64,000 bases of DNA from Ctenosaura bakeri (lineage: Eukaryota; Chordata; Lepidosauria; Squamata; Iguanidae): positions 248,001 to 312,000 of the forward strand of contig CAOLHI010002157.1 in NCBI GenBank assembly GCA_948474755.1, written 5' to 3'. The notes beneath the pieces are model-generated. The model did no database searches, had not been told where the DNA came from, and saw only the letters and a program-made list of their open reading frames with translations. Position 1 is the first letter of the stretch, and each line of letters starts with the position of its first letter. Both the position numbers and the translations under genes were made by a program. Below are positions 46,181 to 58,500 of this stretch, piece by piece.

Positions 46181-49100
46181 TTTCATACATGGGGTTTAAA
46201 AGCCAGAGTTTTAAGAGTTATGCCTAAATGGATTAATGCATGAATTTTGCTTTATCCCAAAGATGATGTTTAAAAATCCCAAAACCCTCAAAGTGTTTCC
46301 CTCAAAACTAATTGGAAATTTCAGAATTTTGTAAAGTTCTTATTTTGAAAAGAACAAAACGAAATTTTCATCCGAAAATGAAAGCAAATGTCTGGATTGG
46401 ATTGGCTGCTCAAAAAAATTATTTTCTGAATGTTAAAATGCATGACTCCTGAATGTGGTTGTGTAATATTAAACATGGACAAAGTGCCTTCCATTACACT
46501 ATCTTTGTACCCCGTAAAAAGAGAGAAAAAATTAATATTTTAACAATGGCTAGAAATTTGAATTATATGGGGGCAAGCTCCCTCACAAAAGCACAAGGAA
46601 CAGAAACATTCCTCCAACAAGCTTAGGCTAGGAAAAACCATCTGCAAATATTTTACTCTGGTTCTTAGAATCATTGGTTGTTTATGGTTGGCAGCTTAGG
46701 AACAAAGTGCTTGATCATGCATACAGTAGAGCTGGTTGTAGTATGGAAAAGAGATCTAGCATTTGGGTAGCGCCTGTAGGGTTAGTATTGCTTCTGCAAT
46801 GGCCATTGCTAAAAGAACAGAAGTAATTAGAACAGGCCAGATAATCAACTTCACAGTTAGCACAACCCCACCCAGTGAGCACCTTTGCACATACACACAC
46901 ATACCACACATACACACCAATGGCAAAACTCCCAGTGACTTTCACAAACTTGGATTGCAAGGCACAGATCTTTCAGTCCATGCAGTTTTTCAGCAGTGTC
47001 AAAAATACAGACTAAAATGCCTTCCTAATCTCTACCTTTCTAATTCCCCAGTCATGCCTCATATCAGTTTACCCAGAACATTTACTTCACTTCATTACTC
47101 CCTGGCCAAAATATCTTCTGAAGGTTGTCTTGACAGATTTATATTCTGAGCATTAGACAGGAATGAAGTTCTCTGCTTTTCCTTTACCTATACTACATAA
47201 ACATGTCCACTGTAGTGTTCATAGGGCTTTCCCAATGCTGTTATTAGACAGAGGACTAAGGCACCACAGCCCAATAACCCCTGAGCAAAAGAGAGAGACT
47301 TTGTGCAAGGAGGGAAAACTGGATCTTTTCCCTTCCCCAACAGGTCAGCCCTGATATTCATACTGGTTTAATGACCTCAGTTGTGACAGGAAACAACTTT
47401 CTTCTTCAAAGTACAGATTTCCCAGTGACAATATAATCCAAACTTTTCTAACAAGGTGTCCTGCTCTGTAGATTTACCCATATAGCTTGTTGTAGATGTA
47501 TTACTGTTTATCATGTTGAGAAATGATGAATTAATAAAACAATTATTAAAAGGGGTGCAACTGTCATTGCATATGGCTAAAAGAAACAAGAAAGAAGGAA
47601 CTTTAGTAAATGGAAATATTACATATCAGAATATGTGATGTTTGATTATTTGTTTGAAAAAAGAGAGATCTCTGTGGGGCAACTGAAGGAGTTTTGGTTC
47701 AGAAACTGAAGAATATTGATTGAGAACATAAAACAGAGAGGGGTACTAGGATGTAAAGATAATTAAGGCAACATTCCACATGAAAGGTTAATGAGAATAA
47801 TAAATAATTAGACTGTTCCCTGGGGGGGATGGAGGCAGGAGGGAGGGCATAATAATTATAAATTTTAAAAAAGAAACGGAAATATTTGAATAGTTACAGC
47901 TAAATTAAATAGCTGATTATATTATGGAACATATTATTATATTAGGGGATACATTAACATTGTTGTAAAAATATTGTAATATTATTGAAAAAGGTTCATT
48001 TGTGGCAGGGTTTGTTTGTTTCCATAATTTTGGTTAGTGTAAATGACTGAGAATTGAGAATTTCATTTCATTCAATTTTTATAAGAATGTATCAGAAGGT
48101 CCCACTCTTCTTTATACCCTGTTCACTAGAACATTCTTCCAGAAGAACCTACAGGCACTGTTGCAATTGACTGCATGATTTGTATACTGAATTTTTCAGC
48201 AGACATATGGGAATGATGGCAACTCCCTCTGTAAATGTTCCATTGAATATATGGATATTAGGTGGTCCAGTCTATTATCAGGGATTTGAATCAAGATAGC
48301 AGATGCTTATCATACTACATGTCTTCATTGGCTTTCAAAGTCCAGATATCTGCATTATTAGCAGGCAGGGGTGTAGCTTTGGGGGTGGGGAGTGGTAAAA
48401 TGAGGGCATTCCCCACCCCCAATGAAACTTTCCTTCACTCTCCAAATTTCTAGCATTGCAGAGAGTGAAACACTGAAAATCATACAAACCTAGGACTCTT
48501 ATATCTGCTGTATTTATATCAGCTTAGTGACTTCAGCTTCACCTTTTCTTTGGATGCCTTAACTGTATTTCTGAATGCTCAACTGAAGATTTAGGTTACT
48601 CCAATGCTAGAATTTGGGGGTGGGGGCAGACAGAAAATTTCATGGGAGGAGTAGACTTCTTATAGGGGAGAACTGTCCTCATTTTTTCTTGCCTCAGTAG
48701 TAACAACCCTGGTCAGCAACAATAGTTTCCATGCACAGGCAATATTAAAATGCACAGTCCCAGTTTTGAATGATACTCCCTGCATCTGATGAACTGGGCT
48801 AAAGCTGACAAAACTTCATTCTATAAAAAAAGGTATTAATCTTTAATATTGTTTTTCTAGCAATGGGCTGACAATGGGAGAAGGAGGAGGATAGGGCCTG
48901 CTGCCAAGATTGCTTTCCTCTTTCCTTGCATAAGAAGGAATGGCTTTTCTGTGTCCATGAAGAGCTTAAGGCTCATGTGTTATCCTAAAACTGTTTCCCA
49001 GCCTTACCTGGGAGCATCAGAGTGGCACACAGCAGATGATAGCTGACATCCTGTTGGTTAGTCCCAAGTAGAGTAGACCTATTTGATCAATTGTTGCATG

Positions 49101-50190
49101 GAAAACCAATACATAGGTAAATCTAATTGATTCCATGTGTCTACTCTAGGAAGGAATAATAATGGAATTTAAGCCTGTGGCTGCAAACTGCAAGGGGAAA
49201 TACATTCAATATCTATTTTTCAGAGGCACAGTCCTTAGGCACTGAGAATTAAGTGGCTGAAGGTTGCTACAGAAATATGGTGGAATAAAAAGCAAGAAGG
49301 TTTTCTCTTATTAAGTATTACAGCTCAGCTTGTCAGTCTGGTATTTGCAAGGAGTGGGGTCAGGTGAGTGATGCTGGATAAATCGCAGCAATTTGAGATT
49401 TCATTTTGCTCTCTGACGGCGTTTAAATTTCTTCCACGTTACAGCAGCTCCTCTTTTCTCACTCTGAGTGAAATCCCTCATTCAGAGCTGTTCTTGGAGG
49501 ATTTTTTGTAGCAACACTTCGATGTTTCCCAGATCCCATTCCCCAGACATTGCTACAATTGTATGGTATGGGAATTTAGACTATCCTTCGATGCTCCAGA
49601 AAACCCTGTAGATGGGACATCTGCTTTTTCTATTTGCCCTAGTGTGGGGCTGGTGTGGGATGAAGAAGAAAAACTTAGCCAATTGGCCCCAGAGGATTGA
49701 TTACACTTGAAACACTGGTTGTCTGATCATTGTGTCCCTTGCTCTTATTTGTCCATAGCCAGTGTGTCAAGACAGAATCCAGCTGGTGCGTGTATGTTCA
49801 ATCCATCAAAAAGTGCAGTTAGGCTTGGTAAACAGAGGAGATTGTTCCTGCAGAATTATCCACAGTTTCGTTTGTAGACTGGACTCTAGTTTGGATCATA
49901 GCAATGGAAAGCTTTGGGATCTCATATTTTGAGTTGCAAAGTCTAACTACTGCAAAGAAAAGCATTAAAAACATGTGCAGAAGCTGAGTCACAATTTCTT
50001 TTCTTCTCCAGTTGGATTGGCTTCATCTGAAAAATTCCAAAATTTGCAGAAATCAGAACCACATCCTCCTTTTAATTGAGTACTGTTAAGGCGTCTTTAT
50101 AAATTTGCCCACAGTAAGGGAAATTACTGTTTGTAGTACAACCTCCATAACCTCCCATGCTGGCTGGGAAATTATGGAGGTTGCAATCCA
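46181..50190. other. Mostly unique sequence
   Basis: No gene recognised; the 128-codon frame at 46763-47149 has no recognisable domain. A repeat fragment lies at 49050-49165 (GTTGGTTAGTCCCAAGTAGA). 49375-49450 (TCTCTGACGGCGTTTAAATT) has a conserved-element look. CA-rich run at 46890-46918. Confidence 0.4.
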
Positions 50191-50191
50191 G

Positions 50192-50223
<32 letters not shown>

Positions 50224-50224
50224 A
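50191..50224. repeat. (TTG)n microsatellite
   Basis: About eleven TTG units; on the minus strand this yields an Asn run in a chance frame. Confidence 0.9.
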
Positions 50225-50229
50225 TTCAA

Positions 50230-52110
50230 AGTGTTGTACAATTCCTTCCATATATTGCCTCCCTTTAGTACTGTGTAAAACAAGTTACCATCTGTCACAT
50301 TGTACTGGAACAAGTCAGATTTGTTTGTTTTGATAATTTACATTTGGTACATCATATGGCATATGTCAGCTAATGATAGGTTACTCAAACAGTATTTTCT
50401 GTACTTTAAAAAAAAACAACTTATGCTTGCAGAAATTGCCATGACATGAATGCCAAGTAACACAATGAGAAGCAAAGTCCTCTGTGAATTGAGAAAATAA
50501 TAATTTGGAAATGTAAAATGAAAATGTAGATATTCTGTAGTGTTTTCCAAACCAGGCATCATCTTTTTTTTCTGGCTCTACTATATAAACTGTCAAAATA
50601 TCTAAAACAATACAGGCAAGTATAATTTCAATCCCCTAAATCTTGATAGGGTGTGGTCAGGAATACAAATAAAGACCCATCTGTGATAGTCTTTTTTTTC
50701 TTCATTATTAATGTGCAATTATTGCTGCAAAGTCCATTTGTTTGCTTTAATGTGTAGTAAACTGGGCTTAAATTGTGTGGCTTCACTGTTTTCAAATGAA
50801 TTATACCAGTTTCCACTAGCTATTGATCAATATTGACAGCTGCTACTTTAGGATATTAAAATCATAATCTCATCAATCTTTCTGTGGCAAAATTCTTATA
50901 TAATCTCTTTTCAATTTCTTTGTCATATGACTTTCTTTTCTATTGGGGGAAGGGAAATTCGCTCTCACAGCAGCCATTCTTGCAAACAATGAGGTGGCAA
51001 GTTTCATTCAGTGGTAGGTTTTCATCCTGACAATTCACATGGAAGAGAAGGGGAGATCCATATAAAGACAGAAGCCATCCTCTGGAAAACAAGAATGTTC
51101 TTTCCCAGCACTTATGGTCATATATTCCAAACATCAGATTCAGTGACATCTAGCATAGAGAGCAAGCAAAGGGGGAGATGAAGATATTGTCTACGCAGCA
51201 AAAGAAAGAGGGGAAAAAAGAGCATGTAATGCTGGAAATGGAGAGAGAAGGAGCCAAGAATCAGCTGACAATATTTTTGGCAACCACAGACAGATCAAAA
51301 GCAAGAGTGCTCAATACATTTCCCTAGTTTCACTTTTTGAAAATAGAACTGAGCAGCAGTGCACAAAGCTCCCCTGGTACCAGCATCAGTCAGTTATGCA
51401 TCCAAACCACTGTTCTCTCTAACAACTTGGTGGTAACTTTGCAGTAGGAATGTAAGTTTTCATTATTATTATTTTTTCAGAGGAAAGAATGAATAATTTT
51501 CTCAATTTTCTTGCCACTATGACAAGGTCTTCAAAAACTGCATAGTTTTCAAAGTCTATTCACAATTCAGAACTTATTCTGACCCCCCTCCAAAAAAACC
51601 CCACTATGTGGGCTTTTTTTTGCAGAGAAAATGGTGTTTCCTGTGCAGAAAACAAATGTTCCTGTGTAGCAAATACCATTATTCATTCTTTAAAAAAAAA
51701 TTGAAGTAATAGTTACTGCCAGAACATTGAAACACTGAGTTAAACATGTCAGTTTAGGCCAAGAACAATGCAGCACAGCAAGAAAAAGAAAAGTTAACAA
51801 TATGAACAAAGGAAAAAGAACATGAAGAACAAACAAGACAACAGAACAATTGCTGGAGTCTGGTTCTTAGAAATGACAAGTAACGATTAATATGGGGTTT
51901 TCCAATATTTGAAATTTGAAGAAGGTGGGCAAAAAAGGTTGGAGTTGCGTGTATGTGTGTGCGTGCATGCGTGCAGGAAAACTCCTGAACAACAAAGGTG
52001 CTTGTTGCACAGACTTCTTCTCATTAGGATTTCCTGACACTGGAGTCCCGGGGAAACCTCTTTTTTCATCTTTTGCATTAATATTTGCAAATATTCTTTC
52101 CATTTCCACT
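50230..52110. other. Unique sequence
   Basis: Nothing recognised. GTGT/TGCG simple sequence lies at 51948-51975 and a CT run at 52125-52139. Confidence 0.4.
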
Positions 52111-52165
52111 TTCCAAGAATGAAACTCTCTCTCTCTCTCCCTTCCTACCCCCCCCCCGCACTTTT

Positions 52166-52402
52166 TAGTTTGTTGTGGTGTGCCCTCAAATCATTTCCAG
52201 CATATGGCAACCCTAAAGGAAATCTGTCATGGGATTTTCTTAGCAAGATTTATTCAGAGGGAGTTTGCCAAGGCCCTTTCCTGAGACTGAGAGTGTGTGA
52301 CTTGCCCAAGACCAAACAATGGGTTTCCATAGCTGAGCGGGAATCATATCCTGGTTTCCAGAATCATACTCCAGTGCGTAAACCACTGCACCACATTGAT
52401 TC
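52166..52402 (-). mobile_element. Sauria-type SINE
   Basis: GTTTGTTGTGGTGTGCCCTC to CACTGCACCACATTGATTCA. The body includes TTTTCTTAGCAAGATTTATT and GACTTGCCCAAGACCA. Confidence 0.85.
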
Positions 52403-52409
52403 ACATACT

Positions 52410-53290
52410 TTTTACCAAATTTTTTTTAAATAACTAGGTATGACGGGCTGAACTTGGGTCCCTGTGCATGCAACATGTGTGCTCTTGCACTTTCCTTCCT
52501 TCAACCCCAAAGTGCTCAAGATCCATATTCATATTTTCTAACCCAGGGGATGAGATGATTCCGCTCCCCTTTGGGCCTGCAACAGGCAGCACCACTGGAC
52601 TTTTCTGCCAAAGAGTGGCTAAAAATACAAACCAGAAATGACCAGAAGTATGGAGGCTAATGGGTCCTATGTCAGTAGAACAGTGAATCCACTCTAGGCT
52701 TTATTCCACTCTCTACAAAGTGGTTCAGCCCTGTTCTCCAAATAGAACAGCACCTTGGATACCCAAAGCAAAAGCCAAAGTTTATTTTTGGTCTCATTGA
52801 CAGGGGAGCTGCCAGCTTCCACTGTTTCCACAGTTTGAGTTTGCACTTCCTGCTTCTCCAGCTGATTTTGGCTTCTTTTTTGAATCCAGGATTATGAGGA
52901 GGCCTGTTTGGAGAATTCAGAGGCATTTGGGACTATGTTATGGTACGTTTATCCCCTTTTACAATTCTTTTTGTAAAAAGAAAAACAGGAAGTCTGGGAA
53001 CTACTGATAGGAGCAGGGCTATATGTGTTCCATGGGCCTCACTTTCCCCAACCAGAATCTAATCCTTATAAAACTTACATAACCCCCCAACACTGTCTCT
53101 CTTTTTCTCTCTCTCTCTAGCATAGCCATAGGAATGCATTCCACCTACATACTCATTGATGCCTCTAAGAGCTTCATCTTCCTCCTCATATCACAGCTGC
53201 TATATTTTGACACTGAAAAGAAGAAAACTAAATGAGATCTGCATGACCTTTTATGTTGAGTCATCTAGTATAAGACTGTAACCAGCCCCT
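52410..53290. other. Unique sequence
   Basis: Nothing recognised. A CT run lies at 53098-53119. Confidence 0.4.
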
Positions 53291-53294
53291 CCCT

Positions 53295-53747
53295 TTGCTA
53301 GGGTCTTCTGCAAGCCCAGTTATGTATGCAGTGAGGTACATGCAAGATGATGCCTCTTACAGTGCATATATAGACCCAACAGCAGGAGGCCAGTCTGGGA
53401 AGCCTATACAGTTTTCACAGCAGCATCTGCCAGGAACCACCCTGGTGGGGGTGGGGAAAAAGAGGGGGCAGCAGTGGGTGAGGGGGCTGGGCAGGAGGGC
53501 TGCTGCTGTCACCACCGCCCCCTCCCCCACATTGTGCCAGGAAGAACCACAGTGGGGGGCAGCAGACAGGAGGGCTTCTGCAACCACTGTGTCCCCCCCA
53601 CACACACACCAGGCCAAGAAGGAGGCCAGGAAGGAGGCTGGCGGGGGTCAGGGGCAGAAGCAGGTCAGGCCCAGGTGGGGGGGTCTACTTTTTTGCACCC
53701 CAGTGGCATTGGTGTCTGGGGCATGTGCCACAGTTGCTCTACCCTAA
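53295..53747 (+). other. 150-codon open frame in GC-rich sequence, not called a gene
   Basis: The longest frame outside transposon proteins. Its second half is low-complexity G/C (GGGG and CCCC runs, 53440-53690) and both strands are open there. I recognise no domain. It directly precedes the SGNH-like frame, so it may be part of the same retroelement, but that is unproven. Confidence 0.25.
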
Positions 53748-53815
53748 ATACATCTCTGCCTTGGTGGGAATGACTGGCTTGCTGAAGAGCAAGGCCCTGA
53801 TTTTACAAGCTTTAA

Positions 53816-54124
53816 GTGACTTTCAGGTTATACAAAGTAATTGGCCTGAAGTTTCCCTTGTTCTCTGCTATTGTTTTGCCCCATCAGGTATGGTGGGATA
53901 AGGATGGTCCTTTTCACCTTGCCCAAAGGAAGCTACTCAGAGTGTTATGGGAAGTCCACAACACTCTGGGTAGGGGTTTGGACCACTTCCTCCTGCATCC
54001 TGTTTCCCAATGGCCAGAGCTCTGTCAGATTGATGGCATTCATTTGTCAGAAGAAGGGAATATGTTGTTCCTGAAGGAGTCACAAGGTGAGCGCCATGTT
54101 AGCCTGCCAGGAGAAAGGGATTAA
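53816..54124 (+). pseudogene. SGNH-hydrolase-like fragment of a DIRS/Ngaro-type retroelement
   Basis: The frame reads AIVLPHQVWWDK, then LAQRKLLRVLWEV, and WPELCQIDGIHLSEEGNMLF. The block [W/R]PELxxxDGxHLSxxGNxxFL with an upstream V-[LP]-PRxxW is, from memory, typical of the SGNH/GDSL domain that accompanies tyrosine-recombinase retroelements in reptile and amphibian genomes. DGxHLS holds the Asp and His of the catalytic group. A +1 shift near 53860 separates SNWPEVSLV from the rest, and no recombinase or RT is visible, so it is a remnant. Confidence 0.6.
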
Positions 54125-54129
54125 GCAGA

Positions 54130-55455
54130 CACTTGTCCCTTATCTGTGGCAGGTGGTGGGGGAGAGAATGTAAGACTTTGGTGTACACCTTTGGCACCCT
54201 TTTGGTGTAGAGTAGGGCTCTGAAACTTCCTCTTATGTTCCCATGAACGAAGAAGTGGGGAAGTAGGCTACCCTTGAGACTAGCCTGGGATTTGGGCTGT
54301 CACTTGTTGAGTTCTGTCTATTGCTTGGGTGGGAGCCCTCTGGGTTACCTTCCAATTACAGCCAGCTGGGGAGCAAGCCAATTATTGAGTTGGATGGCCC
54401 TTGGGGCTGAAGTGTTCTGCCCAAGGGAATGCTGAGGAGGTAGCCATGGGGTGACAACTGGCCTCAGCTGGATCCATGTCACATTCTTGCTCCATTTATA
54501 GGCCAACACAACTTAAGCAGGTTAGGTCAAACAAAATGACCCTTATTTAACCCAATTTGCTGTGTCTGGTCTCATTATTCCATGGTTATCAAATCTGTTC
54601 CTAACATTAGGTGGCCTGGACCAAACTGATAAGGTCCCCCAAGCAAAAGTCATTGTGTCTCTTCGCAGCAGGCACATACTGGCATACTGTGGCATACAGG
54701 CACCTCTTCCCCTCCCCTTTCCCTCAAAATATTCTGTGTAGTCTTCCCCTGAGTCAGAATTATTGACACTGTGCTCTTCAGTGTTACAAGCTCTACAGAA
54801 ATATCAGTATGGAAATATCACAAACCCAGAATGCAAGAATTGGTAAAAAGCCTGCAGAAGAAACCCTAAAATCCAACAGGCCCTTGTTTTTTTAATGGAT
54901 AAGCAGGGAGGAGAGTTTTGGTAAGTTTGTCTGGGCTTACAGTACATTGGATATGATGAGAAAAATAGAGTTATTGATCCTGAAGGATGTGTTTGCTTTT
55001 ATCCCTTACACTTTCGTTGTGAAATATATATCTATTTGGGAAGAGAAGCGCATATCGCTGATAAAGCAATGTGAGCAATATGACCAGTTGATCTGACTCT
55101 TTCTGTAAAATGTCAAAGACATTTTAGTTAGCCAGGCAAGCTGGAAGAGAGACATCCTAGAGCTGCACTTTCCATGCATATAGGTATCACTAGGCCCTTC
55201 CACCCTATCTCTAGCATCCCTATCTTCTATACCTTGCCTCCTATGTCTTTTCATTGATCAGAATGTTGTTAATAAGTGCCTGGGTCCATACAAGTTGTAT
55301 GCCCCAAGATTTTTCATCAAACTGGGGACAGAGCAAGCAACAAGTAGGACCCTGTTTTATCCTCCCTTTATATGGAAGACTAGTATGGAAATCCACAAGG
55401 CTGCCATAGGAACAAAAGAAACTGCCTTTTATTGAGTCAAATCCTTGATCCATCT
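54130..55455. other. Possible retroelement 3' part, then unique sequence
   Basis: 54130-54620 may be the untranslated 3' part of the SGNH-bearing element, judged only from position. The rest is not recognised. Confidence 0.3.
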
Positions 55456-55457
55456 TA

Positions 55458-55460
55458 GTC

Positions 55461-55509
<49 letters not shown>
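55458..55509. repeat. (ATCT)n microsatellite
   Basis: About thirteen perfect tetranucleotide units, followed by CATCCCATCTTTCTCTTG of a dispersed repeat. Likely length-polymorphic. Confidence 0.95.
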
Positions 55510-55569
55510 ATCCCATCTTTCTCTTGATGTAGGACTCAAGGCAGCTTGCAACAATACTGTCCAATCCAG

Positions 55570-58500
55570 CTGACAGTTGTGGTCCTCCAGAGTTTCAGGC
55601 AGGATTCCTTCCAAGGCCTGCTTGGAAATTCCTGTTATTCCATCCTACTACTAAACAGACCCAACTCTGCTTAGCTTCTAAAATGAGAAGAATGTGTTCA
55701 GAGTGAGAAGTTCTTATACTTTGTTCACACATATATGGTGCATTCGGTGGTTCACATAGGTCAACACATGGAAATGTCACGAGTCCAGATTCTTATTAGC
55801 ATACATTGTGAAATAAGAATCCACAGAAAACATTCAATATGGATTGAATAACTGTGGCTGCTTTGTACTCTATTTCTATAAATCCCACAACATTTTATGA
55901 AGTGATTTTTTACCCCAAATGAAGACATTCAAGTCCATTTTTATTGGATTTTCTGTTAGTTTCCTGGCATAGCACTGTGTGTTTTCTTTGATTATTTCAG
56001 GATGTCACCAAAGATTCATTTGGGCTTGGTTTTCCTTTAGATACAAAACACAAGACCAACAGTTATCTTAAAGGATTACAACCCCCTTTTTGCCATTGTC
56101 TGGGAATTTTAAAAGTTCTCTTACCCAACACTTTTTCAAAGGAGTGGAGTGGCTTTCCAGTCCTCTCCACTGAAGAGTTGGGTACAGACACTGGTGCTTC
56201 TTTTGAAAATAGTCCCCCATGTTTCTTATTTCAATAATTAAGCACAGTCAGGGAAAACATTCTGCTGTTGCACAATAAAACGTTTTTGCGAGCATAGCTG
56301 ACACATTTTTTAAAAAGCAAAACAGATAGGTAGCACATTCACATCTTGATGAACTTAACGGGTCAGGGGGAGAATATGAAATGTCCACCTACAGTTGCAC
56401 ACTTCTTCGAAGTTCAGGGACCAGATCTGAGTGTTAATCTGAATATTTTCTCATCTGATTCCCCAGAGTCCAACATGGCACTACATCAAGCAAAGACAAA
56501 ACAAATACTGTATGAGGAAATAGAGACTGGAGTAAACATTCTCCTTTCTGTACAAATAAATGTAGGGGGAAGTGGGGAAAAAAGCTGATAAACAGTCTTC
56601 TGATCCTTTTTTAATCTAAGAATGGTTTTAGTTGGTACATGTGCATTTTTGTTAAAAGAAAGAAAGAAACTAAAGCTTTACAACTTTAACCAAGGTTGAT
56701 GGCAAAATGCCTAGAGAATATTGCTAGCAGCTTGTTCCTCTATGACACCCACCCTTCATCTGGATGTAATATCTCAATATTGCTCCAGAAGATTGAATTT
56801 TATTTAGGCTCTAAGAATGATAATAAAAGAGCAAACCAAATACTGGGATGGCAGGGACTTTGTCAATTAAAGGAGTCGGGTTTACAGGGCGGCAGCTGAA
56901 TGGCTGACTTTATCGTGTGCAGCAGATTAATGAATGCTACTGCTTGTCAATGAAACAGAGAGGCCATCAGAAGAATATTTCATTTACTTTCCTAACGCTT
57001 AAAAAAGAAAAAGGGAGAAATGAACAAGATATGCTGGCTTAACGCTAGAAATGATGACTGACTCCTCCCCTCAACCCGCCATACCAATGATATCATTATC
57101 AAGAATGGTTGACTCTTTCCTTATATTTGAGCAAACTTTCCAACCTTTTTACTCTGGAGGAAACCTAGATATAATTTTCAGGTCTCAGGGAACCCCTGCA
57201 TAAAAATTGTAACATCTACAGCTCAAAAAGAAATGGGGTTTTTTTCAGCCATAATCTTTAGCCATAACCCCTATGACCACTTGCAAAACACTAGGGTTCC
57301 AAAAGATGCAGGTTGGGAAACCTTGCATTTGAGCATGAATTATAAGGAACATTTAATACATCCTAATGTAAACAACAATGGAAATAAAGTTATTAAGGTA
57401 TTTCCCTCAGTTAATAAACAGATAAAACAGGATTTGATCTTCCTGAGAGAAAAGCAGAAAACGAACCCATCTGAGTGAAACCTTCTACTTTCCTAATACT
57501 TCTCTAATTATTGCACAGTTTTTGATCTTCCACTAACAAATGCAGTGATGAGAGTGCTTTGACTTTCCTGTTTTCTGCTTTGTCCCATCGTACTTGTTTT
57601 TCCTCTTTTCTATTTGTTTCTGTTCTATGATATAGCTAACCAACTTGTGGTAAGATTGAACAAATAGAGATTCATTTCCCCTTAAGATAGGTTGGATAAT
57701 TTGGGGCCCTCCAGACAATACCAGACAGCAACTCCCAGAAGTCCTAGCCAAAGTAGCCAATGCAGAAATTAAACAGAGATTATATTACTCTATGACCCAT
57801 TTCTTGTTGTTTTAATTGTGGATATTATAGGTCCACAATACTCACACCCTTCAAATTGCCTCACTTGAAAGATCTTGTAAACCACCTCAGATGCAGACAC
57901 TGAGGGCCTATGAAACCTATCAAAAAGGCATGTTCAGTTATCACTGCGCCCTCTTTTATGGCAGATGAGCAGAAGAGTTTGCCACTCTCACTCAAAGGAG
58001 ACTCATACAAATGTACTGTTATGGGTGGAACAATGTTGTATGGCTGTAGGGAGTTTTCTTTTATGTTCCCAAGCACATATTTATGTAGGGTGGTATTTTG
58101 TTGTGACTCAGTGATCATTCCATTCAGCTTTAGGAAGAGTCCCCTGAGCAAAGGAGAAAATCAAGAAACAAAATCTTGCTGAGCAAACATGGAGGAAAAC
58201 AGTGACCCATAAAAGAGAAGTGGAGACAAGGTCTTCCAATCTGGCATTAGATGTTACTTAAGGGATAGATGGGGGTGGGATCCATATTTTATGAGAACTG
58301 CTACCTCCCGCTCTACTTTGCTAAAAGGATTTCTATGCAATTCTCCTAATTGGGGCAGACCCTGCTGAGAAGCAAAATGTGCCAACACATTCTTCATTCT
58401 GATTAGGCTCCAAGGAATATATTGTGTTGTGAGACAATTACTTTTATTTCATGAATTGCTTGCACATTGAACAATGTGCAGTGTTTTTCCTTTTTATTCA

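Noticed and set aside
50191..50224. Poly-Asn coding repeat
   Set aside because: It is a TTG microsatellite read on the minus strand in a short frame.
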